Assembly (NCBI RefSeq): GCF_002914585.1 | Contig: NZ_PDDM01000001.1 | Coordinates: 434,001 to 498,000 of the forward strand | Source: Pseudanabaena sp. BC1403 | Lineage (GTDB): Bacteria; Cyanobacteriota; Cyanobacteriia; Pseudanabaenales; Pseudanabaenaceae | Direction: 5' to 3' | DNA: 64,000 nt | Shown: positions 51,675 through 60,382 of the stretch, piece after piece | Numbering within the stretch: position 1 is the first letter of the stretch | Layout: the number at the start of each line of letters is the position of its first letter | Translations under genes and position numbers: made by a program | The notes under the pieces: generated by a model | Databases searched by the model: none | What the model was told of the DNA's origin: nothing | Seen by the model: only the letters and a program-made list of their open reading frames with translations

Positions 51675-53366
51675 ATGAAACCCCGCATTATCATCTGTGG
51701 TTTAGACCGAACAGGTTATAAGATTTTGAGCCTGCTGAAGCAGCAAGGCTGTCTTGTGGTCGGTATTCACGATCGCCCAATACACCATCCCGATGCCGAA
51801 ATTGTGATTGGCGATCTGGCGGCGGCGGATACTTTGATTGCCGCAGGAATTAGAGACGCGCAAACCTTGATTTTGGCGGGAGCCGATGAAACCCGCAACC
51901 TCACAATTTTGATGCAAGCGCGAGTACTTAATCCCCATGTCAGGATTATTAATCGCTTGTTTAACTCCAGCTTGGGCGTGCGTCTCGACTTAACTCTGCC
52001 CAACCACTTGACCATGAGTGTGGCAGCCCTAGCTGCACCAGTATTTGCCTTTAGTGCGATGGGTAGTGAAGCGATCGGGCAATTGCGCCTATTTAATCAG
52101 ACTTGGCCGATCCATGAAGAATATATCGACGATCGCCATCCTTGGTTAGGTAAGCCACTATCAGAATTTTGGGAAGATCGCACTCGCATGTTGATCTATT
52201 ACTTGCCCTATGACGAGAGCAAAGTCGATCTGGTAAGTGCTGTTCTCAATGGTCGAACATTACAAAGAGGCGATCGCCTATTACTTGGTACACAGCCCAG
52301 TGTGCGCACTGCATCACGCCCGATTTTACAGAAAATATCGAAGCTCTTCATGAGCATTCGACACTTTCATGTGCATGGAAGAGCCGTGTTATTTACAGCG
52401 ATCGCTCTATTACTAACAATTTTTTCGGCAACGGTGGTATATACCAGTTTCCAGATGAAAGTTTCGTTAGTAGATGCGCTGTATTTCTCGGTAGGGATGA
52501 TTACAGGAGCAGGTGGCAACGAGCAGGTTGTGGAACATTCTGCTGATAGCATCAAAGTTTTTACGATTGTAATGATGCTGGTTGGTACGGCGGTAGTTGG
52601 GATTTTTTACGCAATCTTAAATGATTTTATTCTCGGCTCCAGACTGAGAAACTTTTGGGATGCGGCGCGAGTCCCACAGCGAAATCATATTGTGGTTTGC
52701 GGTTTAGGAAGTGTCGGCGTGCAAACAGCATTGCAACTAGTCAGCTATGGCTACGAAGTTTTGGTGATAGAACGCGACCTCAATAATCGCTTTTTAGATA
52801 CCGTGCGATCAAATGGTATTCCTGTTATTCATGGTGATGCGAGCCTACCAACTACGCTCAAAGCCGCTAATCTCGAAAAAGCTGAAAGTATCCTTGCCGT
52901 TACTAGTAATGACACATCCAATCTGGAAATCGCTCTCAATGCTAAGGGCATTGCGCCCCGATGTCGGGTGGTGGTGCGCTATGACGATCCTTACTATGCC
53001 AGCATGGCGCAAGAAGTATTTGATTTCGAGTCAGTTCTCAGTCCTCCCGAAATTGCGGCTCCTGCCTTTGCATCCTCGGCATTAGGTGGACGTATTCTCG
53101 GCAATGGTATTGTCGCTGATAGTCTCTGGGTCGCGATCGCAACGATGATTACCCCCAATCATCCATTCTGCGGAAAACCCGTGTGTGAAGCTTCAATGAC
53201 AGCAGATTTTGTCCCGCTTTATATCGAGACTTCTTGCCAAACAATTCATGGATGGAATTTATTAGAGGCTTCACTAAGCGCAGGTGATATTCTTTATTTG
53301 ACGATGCCTGCGGCAAAGTTAGAACAACTCTGGCGTGTTGCTCCTTTTCAAGTAGCGGTTAGCTAG
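51675..53366 (+). CDS. Two-RCK ion channel or TrkA-type protein with atypical pore
   Basis: A 563-residue protein. Residues 1-115 form a TrkA-N (RCK) NAD-binding domain (PRIIICGLDRTGYKILSLL). A TrkA-C-like part follows to about 215. Residues of about 235-315 hold two membrane helices with a pore loop between them (SLVDALYFSVGMITGAGGNE). Residues of about 335-450 form a second RCK domain (HIVVCGLGSVGVQTALQLV), then a TrkA-C domain. The pore reads T277-G-A-G-G where potassium channels have TVGYG, so ion selectivity may differ. Two RCK domains around one channel unit resemble BK-like gating, but here one is N-terminal to the pore. Confidence 0.85.
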   Translation: MKPRIIICGLDRTGYKILSLLKQQGCLVVGIHDRPIHHPDAEIVIGDLAAADTLIAAGIRDAQTLILAGADETRNLTILMQARVLNPHVRIINRLFNSSLGVRLDLTLPNHLTMSVAALAAPVFAFSAMGSEAIGQLRLFNQTWPIHEEYIDDRHPWLGKPLSEFWEDRTRMLIYYLPYDESKVDLVSAVLNGRTLQRGDRLLLGTQPSVRTASRPILQKISKLFMSIRHFHVHGRAVLFTAIALLLTIFSATVVYTSFQMKVSLVDALYFSVGMITGAGGNEQVVEHSADSIKVFTIVMMLVGTAVVGIFYAILNDFILGSRLRNFWDAARVPQRNHIVVCGLGSVGVQTALQLVSYGYEVLVIERDLNNRFLDTVRSNGIPVIHGDASLPTTLKAANLEKAESILAVTSNDTSNLEIALNAKGIAPRCRVVVRYDDPYYASMAQEVFDFESVLSPPEIAAPAFASSALGGRILGNGIVADSLWVAIATMITPNHPFCGKPVCEASMTADFVPLYIETSCQTIHGWNLLEASLSAGDILYLTMPAAKLEQLWRVAPFQVAVS

Positions 53367-53447
53367 ACAACCCATATTGTCATCGCCTCATTAACCTTAT
53401 TAATCTTCTGTTATTTTGGATGCCAAACTGGCGAAATATCTTTATCA

Positions 53448-53504
53448 TAATCTAGAGGATATGAGGGGCGGCGCTTTGCGCCGCCCCTCATATCCTCTAG
53501 ATTA
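53448..53504. repeat. Perfect 27-bp inverted repeat with TTT loop upstream of cbiM
   Basis: Arms 53448-53474 and 53478-53504, the longest perfect hairpin in the window. It ends 25 bp before the cbiM start. It can end transcripts from the channel gene or act in the cbiM leader; no cobalamin riboswitch or NikR-like site is seen. Confidence 0.75.
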
Positions 53505-53529
53505 CTATCCAAATACTTACGAGGCATTG

Positions 53530-54231
53530 ATGCTTTCTTTCCCAGTTTATTTGGCGATGCATATTCCCGATGGGTATCTGAGTTTACCTGTAAGTTTAGT
53601 CACAGGGGGCATTGCGATCGCCCTAATTGCCCTCTCTCTTAATCGAGTTCAGTCAGAATATAAGGAACGCACCGTTCCACTTATGGGCGTGAGTGCTGCT
53701 TTTATATTTGCTGCGCAGATGATTAATTTCCCAATTGTGGGTGGTACATCTGGACATTTGATGGGTGGAACTCTAGCTGGGATCTTGCTTGGCCCTTGGG
53801 CAGGTTCGTTAGTAATGTCAGTGGTCTTCATCGTGCAGTCCGTAATGTTTCAGGATGGGGGACTGACGGCTCTAGGCGCAAACATCACGATCATGGGATT
53901 AATTGGAACCTTTGGCGGTTATTATTTATATCGAGTGATTAGATTTTTGATTGGACGCAATACTTGGTTAGGCATGAGTGTTGGCACTGCGATCGCTTCA
54001 TGGACAAGTGTAGTTGTGGCGGCGGCAGTTTGTGCGTTGCTGTTGGCTCTTTCAGATACCGTTCCCTTGGCTCTAGGAATGACAGCTATGCTCTCTTGGC
54101 ATTTCATGATCGGCATTGGCGAAGCATTTATCACTCTCTCTGTAACTAGTTTTATCTGGAAGACTCGTCCTGAACTAATTTATGATGCACCTCTATCCGC
54201 AATTAAACAAACCGAATCAGATCATTTTTAG
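53530..54231 (+). CDS. cbiM: Cobalt/nickel ECF transporter substrate-binding subunit CbiM
   Basis: A 233-residue membrane protein with about six helices. It carries the metal-binding M-H-I-P-D-G-Y-L-S segment. In the family, the N-terminal Met-His coordinates the metal, so either a short leader (MLSFPVYLA) is removed or translation begins at the ATG of 53557. I list 53530 because GAGG lies just before it. Further signatures are GGTSGHLMGGTLAGILLGP and FMIGIGEAFIT. It heads a run of four genes (M, PDGLE, Q, O). Substrate: Co or Ni, not decided. Confidence 0.9.
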   Translation: MLSFPVYLAMHIPDGYLSLPVSLVTGGIAIALIALSLNRVQSEYKERTVPLMGVSAAFIFAAQMINFPIVGGTSGHLMGGTLAGILLGPWAGSLVMSVVFIVQSVMFQDGGLTALGANITIMGLIGTFGGYYLYRVIRFLIGRNTWLGMSVGTAIASWTSVVVAAAVCALLLALSDTVPLALGMTAMLSWHFMIGIGEAFITLSVTSFIWKTRPELIYDAPLSAIKQTESDHF

Positions 54232-54254
54232 GTTGCCATAAAAGCCATAAACAA

Positions 54255-54578
54255 ATGCATAAAAATCGTATTTTTCTATTCTCAGGATTAGCTCTAGCTC
54301 TAAGTATTGCTGCATTCATCTCACCTTTTGCTAGCAAAGATCCAGATGGATTAGATCGAGTTTCTCAAGATCTAAAATTTGAAGAAAAAGCTATTGAGAA
54401 CCCACCAACAAAACAACTTCCCTTTGCTAATATTTTTGATGAATATTCTGTCAAGACAGTTCCCGATCAGAAAGTATCCACAGCGATCGCAGGTATTACA
54501 GGGACATTAGTTGTATTTGGCTTGGCTTGGGGAGTTGGCAAACTCGCAGTACGAAAATCTGAACCAAAACAGAAATAG
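54255..54578 (+). CDS. PDGLE domain protein (CbiN/NikN-like subunit)
   Basis: A 107-residue protein with two membrane helices (4-24 and about 78-95) and a lumenal or periplasmic loop. The segment SKDPDGLDRVSQDLKFEEKA is the PDGLE signature found in NikN/CbiN-like accessory subunits of nickel and cobalt ECF transporters. It replaces a classic CbiN in this operon. It would help load metal onto CbiM. Confidence 0.85.
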   Translation: MHKNRIFLFSGLALALSIAAFISPFASKDPDGLDRVSQDLKFEEKAIENPPTKQLPFANIFDEYSVKTVPDQKVSTAIAGITGTLVVFGLAWGVGKLAVRKSEPKQK

Positions 54579-54588
54579 AGGACGAAAC

Positions 54589-54647
54589 ACAGTAAGTAGC
54601 TAGGTTGGGGGCACGCTGCGCGTATCCCCAACCTAGCTACTTACTGT
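54589..54647. repeat. Perfect 22-bp hairpin inside the metal transporter operon
   Basis: Arms 54589-54610 and 54626-54647, between the PDGLE gene and cbiQ. Since all genes run the same way, it may attenuate expression of cbiQ-cbiO or shield the 3' end of the upstream message. Confidence 0.65.
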
Positions 54648-54662
54648 TATGAAACTAAATCT

Positions 54663-55475
54663 ATGCTATTACATATTCACCTCATCGAGTCAAGTAATCA
54701 TCTATCTCAACCAAAGAGCGATCGCTTAAATTTATGGAATCGCTTAGCTGTACATACACGCTTGATCTGCATATTTCTATTGGTGTTTGCGATCGCCCTA
54801 ACTCCAATGGGTCGATGGTGGACTTGGGCAGTATATGGAGTTACTGTTTTGCCAATTCTCTACTGGAGTAAAGTTAGTTTAGGAATTCTCGCCAAACGTA
54901 TGGCGATCGAATTAGCCTTTATTAGCGTGATTCTATTAGGAACGCTCTTCCGTGGTGGTGGACAGATACTTTGGCAATGGGGATGGTTACAAATAACTAC
55001 CAATGGATTAATAATTTTAGGAAGTGTAAGTATCAAAGCATTTTTATCTTTACTACTATTAAATATTCTCACCCTCAGTACTTCCATTCCATTATTACTC
55101 CAAGCTCTAGTTACTCTCAAAATGCCTCCACTGTTAGTTAGCATTCTCGCCTCAATGTATCGCTACATTGGAGTCTTAACTAACGAATTTAATGCTATGC
55201 ATCGTGCGGCAACTGCCCGCAATTTTGCGCCACAAAACCTCTATAATCCCCAACGACATGATCGACCGTGGCAACGACAGGTACTAGGCAATATGTTAGG
55301 AGTTCTGTTTATCCGCACTTACGATCGCGGCGATCGCATTTATCAGGCGATGTTAGCACGCGGCTATCAAGGTACTCCAATCATGCTCGAATCAGTTACG
55401 AGCACATGGAGCGATCGCATGGCAATTGGTTGCGTTATGATTTTGATTATAGTCGGTCAAGTTTTTATTAGTTAA
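54663..55475 (+). CDS. cbiQ: ECF transporter transmembrane subunit CbiQ
   Basis: A 270-residue integral membrane protein with about five helices. The coupling helices that contact the ATPase contain A-x-x-A-R-N (AATARNFAPQNL) and A-R-G (AMLARGYQGTP), typical of CbiQ/EcfT. The ATG at 54663 is used; GC-rich hairpin sequence precedes it. The gene ends six bases before cbiO. Confidence 0.92.
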   Translation: MLLHIHLIESSNHLSQPKSDRLNLWNRLAVHTRLICIFLLVFAIALTPMGRWWTWAVYGVTVLPILYWSKVSLGILAKRMAIELAFISVILLGTLFRGGGQILWQWGWLQITTNGLIILGSVSIKAFLSLLLLNILTLSTSIPLLLQALVTLKMPPLLVSILASMYRYIGVLTNEFNAMHRAATARNFAPQNLYNPQRHDRPWQRQVLGNMLGVLFIRTYDRGDRIYQAMLARGYQGTPIMLESVTSTWSDRMAIGCVMILIIVGQVFIS

Positions 55476-55481
55476 AGCGCT

Positions 55482-56216
55482 TTGCATCACAATCCTATTT
55501 CTATTGAAAACCTCAGTTATTGCTATCCTGATGGTATTCAGGCGCTAAAAGGGATTAATCTCCAGATCGCTGCAACCGAGAGGGTGGGACTCATTGGAGC
55601 CAATGGTTCTGGAAAGTCAACATTACTTTTGCATCTGAACGGTATTCTCATGCCACAACAGGGCGAAATCGTGGTCGGTGAGATGGTCGTCAAGCCCAGC
55701 AATTTCGCCGCAATTCGGAATTTTGTTGGGCTAGTGTTTCAAAATCCAGATGATCAATTATTTATGCCAACGGTTTGGGAAGATGTTGCCTTTGGTTTAA
55801 TGAATCAAGGACTCCGAGGAGATGAGCTAAAAACAAGGGTAGCAGAGGCTTTGGTGGCAGTCGGGCTAGATGTTGCAAAATATCGAGAGAGGCTATCTCA
55901 TAATCTTTCTGGTGGTGAAAAGAAGAGAGTTGCGATCGCAGGGGTTTTAGCGATGCAGCCGCAGGTCTTAGTATTTGATGAGCCATCTGCCCAGCTCGAT
56001 CCGCGATCGCGCCGTCAGTTAATCCAGCTTTTGCATACTTTGCCCGAAACTCAATTAATTGCTACTCACGATTTGGACTTAGTTCTAGAGCTATGCGATC
56101 GCACTGTCGTCTTGAGTGAGGGTAAAATTGTCTATGATGGTGCGACAAAGAAGGTGTTATGCGATCGGGAATTTTTGTTGGAGCATTCTCTCGAAATGCC
56201 ATTAAGTCTAGGATAG
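55482..56216 (+). CDS. cbiO: ECF transporter ATPase CbiO
   Basis: A 244-residue ABC ATPase. Walker A GANGSGKS is at 39-46, the Q-loop in VFQNPDDQLF, the signature LSGGEKKRVA near 143, Walker B VLVFDEPSAQLD and the switch His in IATHDLDL. The QNPDDQLF segment and adjacent Q-helix are typical of the CbiO/EcfA group. The start is a TTG at 55482, six bases after cbiQ. It would form the engine of the CbiMQO-PDGLE transporter. Confidence 0.95.
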   Translation: MHHNPISIENLSYCYPDGIQALKGINLQIAATERVGLIGANGSGKSTLLLHLNGILMPQQGEIVVGEMVVKPSNFAAIRNFVGLVFQNPDDQLFMPTVWEDVAFGLMNQGLRGDELKTRVAEALVAVGLDVAKYRERLSHNLSGGEKKRVAIAGVLAMQPQVLVFDEPSAQLDPRSRRQLIQLLHTLPETQLIATHDLDLVLELCDRTVVLSEGKIVYDGATKKVLCDREFLLEHSLEMPLSLG

Positions 56217-56237
56217 TGTGAAAACCTTCGGCAAGGC

Positions 56238-56867
56238 TTATCCTGCAACCTCAATAGCAGCTTGAAAAATTGCATCAGTCATCAAATTTAGTTCGGGGAA
56301 AATATCCGATTCAATCCTTTGACCAGCAGTAAATAGAAATAGCTGATACTCTCCTTCGATTAATTTGCAAACTGTCACCGTTGGCTGCTTCGGTTTACCA
56401 ATATGACGCACTGCTCCTAAAGCTAAATAGTCCACAATCCAATATTCGGCAATTCCCATTGCCTCATATTCTGTCAACTTCACCGCATAGTCATTGCGCC
56501 AATTTGTACTCACCACCTCAATAACCAGAGGCACAGTCTTTCCACTTTGAATTACTGAAGACTTCTGCCAAAGAGGTTCATTTACCAATTCCCGCCGATC
56601 GAGGACCACCACATCAGGAATAAAACCTGTCTCAGCCATTTCTGGTTTTAATAGACAGGCTCTAGGAATTGAGAATGGCAAGCTACATCTCCGAATTTCA
56701 AAATTTAATTCGGCAACAAAAAAACCGCTAGTATCTTCATGTGTACCCGTGGTCATAATTTCTCTAACTGCTCCTCTATATAGCTCATAGCGTCTACCAT
56801 CTTCGGGATACCAATCGATAAACTCTTCAAAAGTCATGCGATCGCAGTTAACTAATGCTTGCACCAT
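56238..56867 (-). CDS. Uma2 family (DUF820) putative endonuclease
   Basis: A 209-residue protein of the PD-(D/E)xK-like Uma2 family. Key parts are MTFEEFIDWYPEDGRRYELY, the acidic site in GFIPDVVVLD, the LVIEVVS segment and AEYWIVDY. These families are greatly expanded in cyanobacteria; their function is not settled. The ATG at 56867 follows an AGAGGTG sequence and begins the conserved region. Earlier in-frame codons run into the divergent glycosyltransferase gene and are rejected. Confidence 0.88.
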   Translation of the reverse strand: MVQALVNCDRMTFEEFIDWYPEDGRRYELYRGAVREIMTTGTHEDTSGFFVAELNFEIRRCSLPFSIPRACLLKPEMAETGFIPDVVVLDRRELVNEPLWQKSSVIQSGKTVPLVIEVVSTNWRNDYAVKLTEYEAMGIAEYWIVDYLALGAVRHIGKPKQPTVTVCKLIEGEYQLFLFTAGQRIESDIFPELNLMTDAIFQAAIEVAG

Positions 56868-56968
56868 TGCCACACCTCTATCTTTGGGGTTTTGACTTGC
56901 CTCAATTATAACTGCTATAACTATGTTCAATTTGCTGACAGCATAGCAAAAAGTAATTGTCATATACA

Positions 56969-58069
56969 GTGAAAAAACACATTTTATTCATTCTTCCCTA
57001 CCTCAATCAAGGTGGCACAGAAAAGCAAGCCCTTAGCCTCATTGAAGGACTACGAGATCGCTACAAAATATCGCTATTAGCCCCAGATGGCAAAGGTGCA
57101 CCCAAATTTCGAGCTTTACCAATTTCGCAGCGTGAATATACAAAGTGGGAGATTAATGTATTTAAAGGCTTTCCAGAACTGATCGCAAGAATCAAGGAAA
57201 TCCAAAGAGAACAGGCGATCGATCTTGTGCATGTTCACGGCGCTCACGAATTAATGCTAGCTGTATATTTAGTATTAAAAAAAGTTCCTATTCTCTATAC
57301 TGTACATGGCTTTCATGGACTAGGAGCAAGATTTAGTTATCAAATGTCATGCTGGTTTAGCAATTGGTTTGCCGATCGCGTAATTTGTGTTTGTGAAGCT
57401 GAATATAATCTTTTACGGGAATTGGGATTAAGTGAAAAAAAGCTCCATTTGATTTACAACGGAGTCAAAGAGCCAATTCTCGATTCTGATAAATCATTAG
57501 AACTCACCAAGAAATTTCAACTAGACCCAGCAAATCAAATCATCCTTGGGACAGCAGCTCGACTAGATGAGGCAAAAGGGCTAACCTATTTACTTCAGGC
57601 TTTTGCAAAATTGCAAGGAGAAAACCTGCGTTTAGTAATTGCAGGAAACGGTGATTTAGAAGCTTCTCTTAAACAAGAAGCTCAAGATTTAGATATAGGC
57701 GATCGCGTGATTTTCACGGGCTATCTTGATGGTTTACCGAACTTGATGCAACTGTTTGACATTTTTGTATTGCCTTCGCTCCAAGAAGCTTGCAGTCTTG
57801 CTTGTGCAGAAGCAATGTCTCAAGGAAAGCCAGTAGTCGGAACTCGTGTGGGTGGTATTGCTGAACAAGTAAGCGATTGCCAAACAGGTTTTATCGTCAT
57901 GCCTCGCGATCCTGACAGTTTGGCGGCTAAGCTTGCCGAACTAATTGCTGATCAAGATCTACGCGATCGCTTTGCAAAAGATGGTTATAGTCGCTATCGT
58001 CAACTTTTTTCAAGCGAAATCATGCTTGAAAAAACGGCTCAACTATACGATCAGATGATTGCAACATAA
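56969..58069 (+). CDS. Glycosyltransferase family 4
   Basis: About 366 residues. It has two Rossmann-like domains (GT-B). The N-terminus HILFILPYLNQGGTEKQAL and the donor-binding motif PSLQEACSLACAEAMSQGKP with later GGIAEQV match GT4 retaining enzymes. It uses a nucleotide sugar; donor and acceptor are unknown. I prefer the GTG at 56969; a TTG at 56957 is possible. It is a solitary glycan gene here and ends in a perfect hairpin. Confidence 0.9.
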   Translation: MKKHILFILPYLNQGGTEKQALSLIEGLRDRYKISLLAPDGKGAPKFRALPISQREYTKWEINVFKGFPELIARIKEIQREQAIDLVHVHGAHELMLAVYLVLKKVPILYTVHGFHGLGARFSYQMSCWFSNWFADRVICVCEAEYNLLRELGLSEKKLHLIYNGVKEPILDSDKSLELTKKFQLDPANQIILGTAARLDEAKGLTYLLQAFAKLQGENLRLVIAGNGDLEASLKQEAQDLDIGDRVIFTGYLDGLPNLMQLFDIFVLPSLQEACSLACAEAMSQGKPVVGTRVGGIAEQVSDCQTGFIVMPRDPDSLAAKLAELIADQDLRDRFAKDGYSRYRQLFSSEIMLEKTAQLYDQMIAT

Positions 58070-58116
58070 AAAGATGAGAGATGGTGCTTTGCACCATCTC
58101 TCATCTTTTTATGTTG
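58062..58116. terminator. Perfect 26-bp terminator hairpin
   Basis: Arms 58062-58087 and 58091-58116 around TTT. The left arm contains the last two codons and the stop of the glycosyltransferase gene. It lies between convergent genes and ends four bases before the next stop. Confidence 0.85.
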
Positions 58117-58120
58117 TGTT

Positions 58121-60307
58121 TTACGTAGGGGCAACAATAACTATCCACAAAGCGATCGCTAAAATGACCGCACTCAAATGTTGAGGTATCAGCGATCGCC
58201 AAGGCTGCTTGGCAATCTTTTGCGTTAGCACCCATGTCAAAAGCACAGAGAAAATTAATGTGGTTCCTTGCAAAAAGGAAATTACCGCAGGATGAGCAAT
58301 AAAAATCGGCAATGTCGAACCATCCAGCCCAAAAGTCGCCCAAGTAACTGGTAACACCCGACCCGCCTCTTGGAGAAATAGACGTAAATAATGCGCTAGA
58401 TTTGCACCTAGAACTAAAGGTAAATATCCATAGGCGAGCTGGATAAACGATCTGGGTTTACAGGCTGTAATACTAAAAGGAAGCTGATTGTCTTCGCAAT
58501 TCTTTCTCCAGATAATTGTGAGAAAGTAGAGCGATCGCATGATCCCATAAGTAATTAAGGGAATTGCCGCAGCGACAATCAGAATGAGTAGAGATACTGC
58601 CAAATGGGGAAAGAATGCTGCTGTAATAGTCGGCAGACCAAAAAACGAGGTGATTTCTGGTAAGCGATGCAAAAATGCACCACCAAGCAGTAACAAGAGC
58701 AAAGCAACTTCATAGGTGCGTGGTACATGGGTTGTCCATAATTCAATTGCGGGAGGACGAAGATTAAACTCCACAGACCTATGGGGGCAAGCCTTGAGGC
58801 AAGTCATACATAGCACACAGTCTCGATTGTCTTGTAGTTGAGCAGGATGAGAATAAAGCGGACATCCATTTGTCTCTAGACCTTCGCCTTTTTTTACGCC
58901 GCCTTTATAGCATTGATAGGTCGTACATTCAGCCGAACAAGTTCCTTGTTGAGCGCGTAATTCCGTCATTGAGAGTTTTGCAAATAGTCCATTCATCCCT
59001 CCAATGGGACAGAGATAGCGACACCAGTACCTGCGTTCAAAAATCAGCGAACAGATCATCGCTCCTGCCGTAATCAATAGCAATAAATATGCAGAAAGAT
59101 AGGCAGTATTTTGTAAATCCCAAAGCTCTTCCCATAAGTAGATCAGCACAAATAGACCGAATAAAAACCATCCACCCCAACGTTCAGAAACATCTCGATT
59201 CCAATGTTTAAGCTGGCGTGGAAATAGCCATAGAGAGAGCCTCTGCACTACCTCTCCATAAATCATAAACGGACAGATAGAACACCATAGTCTTCCCACA
59301 AAGGGAAAGCTAATTAAAATTAATGGCCACCACCATGCCCAAAAAAAGTTAAGCGCAATATTTTGCTCGCGAGTTTGAGGAGCTAAAAACAGCATGGCAA
59401 CTACGATCGCAAAAAAAGCGAACGTAAATCCATAGTTAAGGCGATCAGGAAACCAGTCACTACGTAGAAACCGACGCAGATTAGGATAGACATTGAGTAG
59501 ATTAAAGCGAAACTTTTTACCCTTAGGTTGGGTTGACCAAAACACTGATTCGTTTAGCGATGGCGCACCCTGTGACTGTAATATTGCTCGTTCTACCAAT
59601 AATTGTAGTTCTTTTAAATTTCCTGTGAAATCATAGCTTTGGAGGCCACGTAGAGCTTCAGCAGTAATAGTTGGTTTAGGAATACCGCGATCGCGACAGA
59701 ACAAACTTATGTAATATTCCACATGTGGTTTAATATCGGCTTTTCGCACTCTCAGCGATGGAACCTTGATCGAATGTTTAACATATGACTCACAGGTAGA
59801 TTGACGTTTTTCAGAGACCATAATGATCCGCGATTCACAGGTTAAAGGCGCATCGGTTGCATTACTTCCGACTCGTCTAAAAGTTCCGTTTTTTAGAAGC
59901 TGCACAATCTGGGGGCGCAATTCATTGGGTAGCTCTTGGATGTTATTTAAAACTAGAGTTCCTTTTCCCAAATATGTTAATAGTCCATGATTGCCATCTG
60001 CACGTCCAAATAAATCTGCACCACTGGTTTGGACAAGGCTGCAATTTACTTTTGCGATCGCTTCCCGTCTATATGCCGAATTAAAATGAATCAAAGCCGC
60101 AATATTATCTTTATCCAGTCCAGGTTCGCCAAGAATCAATACTGGCTGCCGATCTTCACTGGCACTTTTAATCTCTTGACGAAGCCTCATCGCATAGCGA
60201 CTCTTTCCAATAATTCCTCGCTCAGCCTTGGTAATTAGATAGGGCTGCAAAACCTGCGATCGATCTTGTATCCACTCTAAAGAAATTTCAGAATAATTGG
60301 AAGACAT
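58121..60307 (-). CDS. Degenerate NtrC-type AAA+ domain fused to a membrane polyferredoxin
   Basis: A 728-residue fusion. Residues of about 30-250 align with the AAA+ domain of sigma-54 activators, but the P-loop reads GEPGLDKD (60-67) instead of G-E-x-G-T-G-K-E, Walker B reads LVLNNIQEL (N121-N122 for D-E), and the GAFTGA loop is absent. There is no DNA-binding domain. From about 290 on there are multiple membrane helices and Cys motifs: WCSICPF, YWCRYLCPIGG, CSAECTTYQCYKGG and the ferredoxin-type CVLCMTCLKACPH. This part resembles NapH/NosR/CcoG-type 4Fe-4S proteins. Likely a membrane redox sensor or electron conduit with a pseudo-ATPase cap. The ATG at 60307 is the start. Confidence 0.82.
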   Translation of the reverse strand: MSSNYSEISLEWIQDRSQVLQPYLITKAERGIIGKSRYAMRLRQEIKSASEDRQPVLILGEPGLDKDNIAALIHFNSAYRREAIAKVNCSLVQTSGADLFGRADGNHGLLTYLGKGTLVLNNIQELPNELRPQIVQLLKNGTFRRVGSNATDAPLTCESRIIMVSEKRQSTCESYVKHSIKVPSLRVRKADIKPHVEYYISLFCRDRGIPKPTITAEALRGLQSYDFTGNLKELQLLVERAILQSQGAPSLNESVFWSTQPKGKKFRFNLLNVYPNLRRFLRSDWFPDRLNYGFTFAFFAIVVAMLFLAPQTREQNIALNFFWAWWWPLILISFPFVGRLWCSICPFMIYGEVVQRLSLWLFPRQLKHWNRDVSERWGGWFLFGLFVLIYLWEELWDLQNTAYLSAYLLLLITAGAMICSLIFERRYWCRYLCPIGGMNGLFAKLSMTELRAQQGTCSAECTTYQCYKGGVKKGEGLETNGCPLYSHPAQLQDNRDCVLCMTCLKACPHRSVEFNLRPPAIELWTTHVPRTYEVALLLLLLGGAFLHRLPEITSFFGLPTITAAFFPHLAVSLLILIVAAAIPLITYGIMRSLYFLTIIWRKNCEDNQLPFSITACKPRSFIQLAYGYLPLVLGANLAHYLRLFLQEAGRVLPVTWATFGLDGSTLPIFIAHPAVISFLQGTTLIFSVLLTWVLTQKIAKQPWRSLIPQHLSAVILAIALWIVIVAPT

Positions 60308-60382
60308 AATTCTTCACAGGTTTATAGCTATTGCTAGTTAGAGTATACTCCGTTTGCATTGCTATACATGTAAACAAATAAC
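60308..60382. other. Short upstream region of the fusion gene
   Basis: AT-rich leader without a gene. It contains TATACTCC-like and CATTGCTATAC sequences that could be promoter parts, not assignable. Confidence 0.3.

Noticed and set aside
53367-53529. Cobalamin riboswitch upstream of cbiM
   Set aside because: The only structure seen is one long perfect hairpin; no B12-box-like sequence was found by eye.
58121-60307. Annotation as an active sigma-54-dependent transcriptional regulator
   Set aside because: The catalytic and sigma-54 contact motifs are missing, there is no DNA-binding domain, and two thirds of the protein is a membrane iron-sulfur protein.
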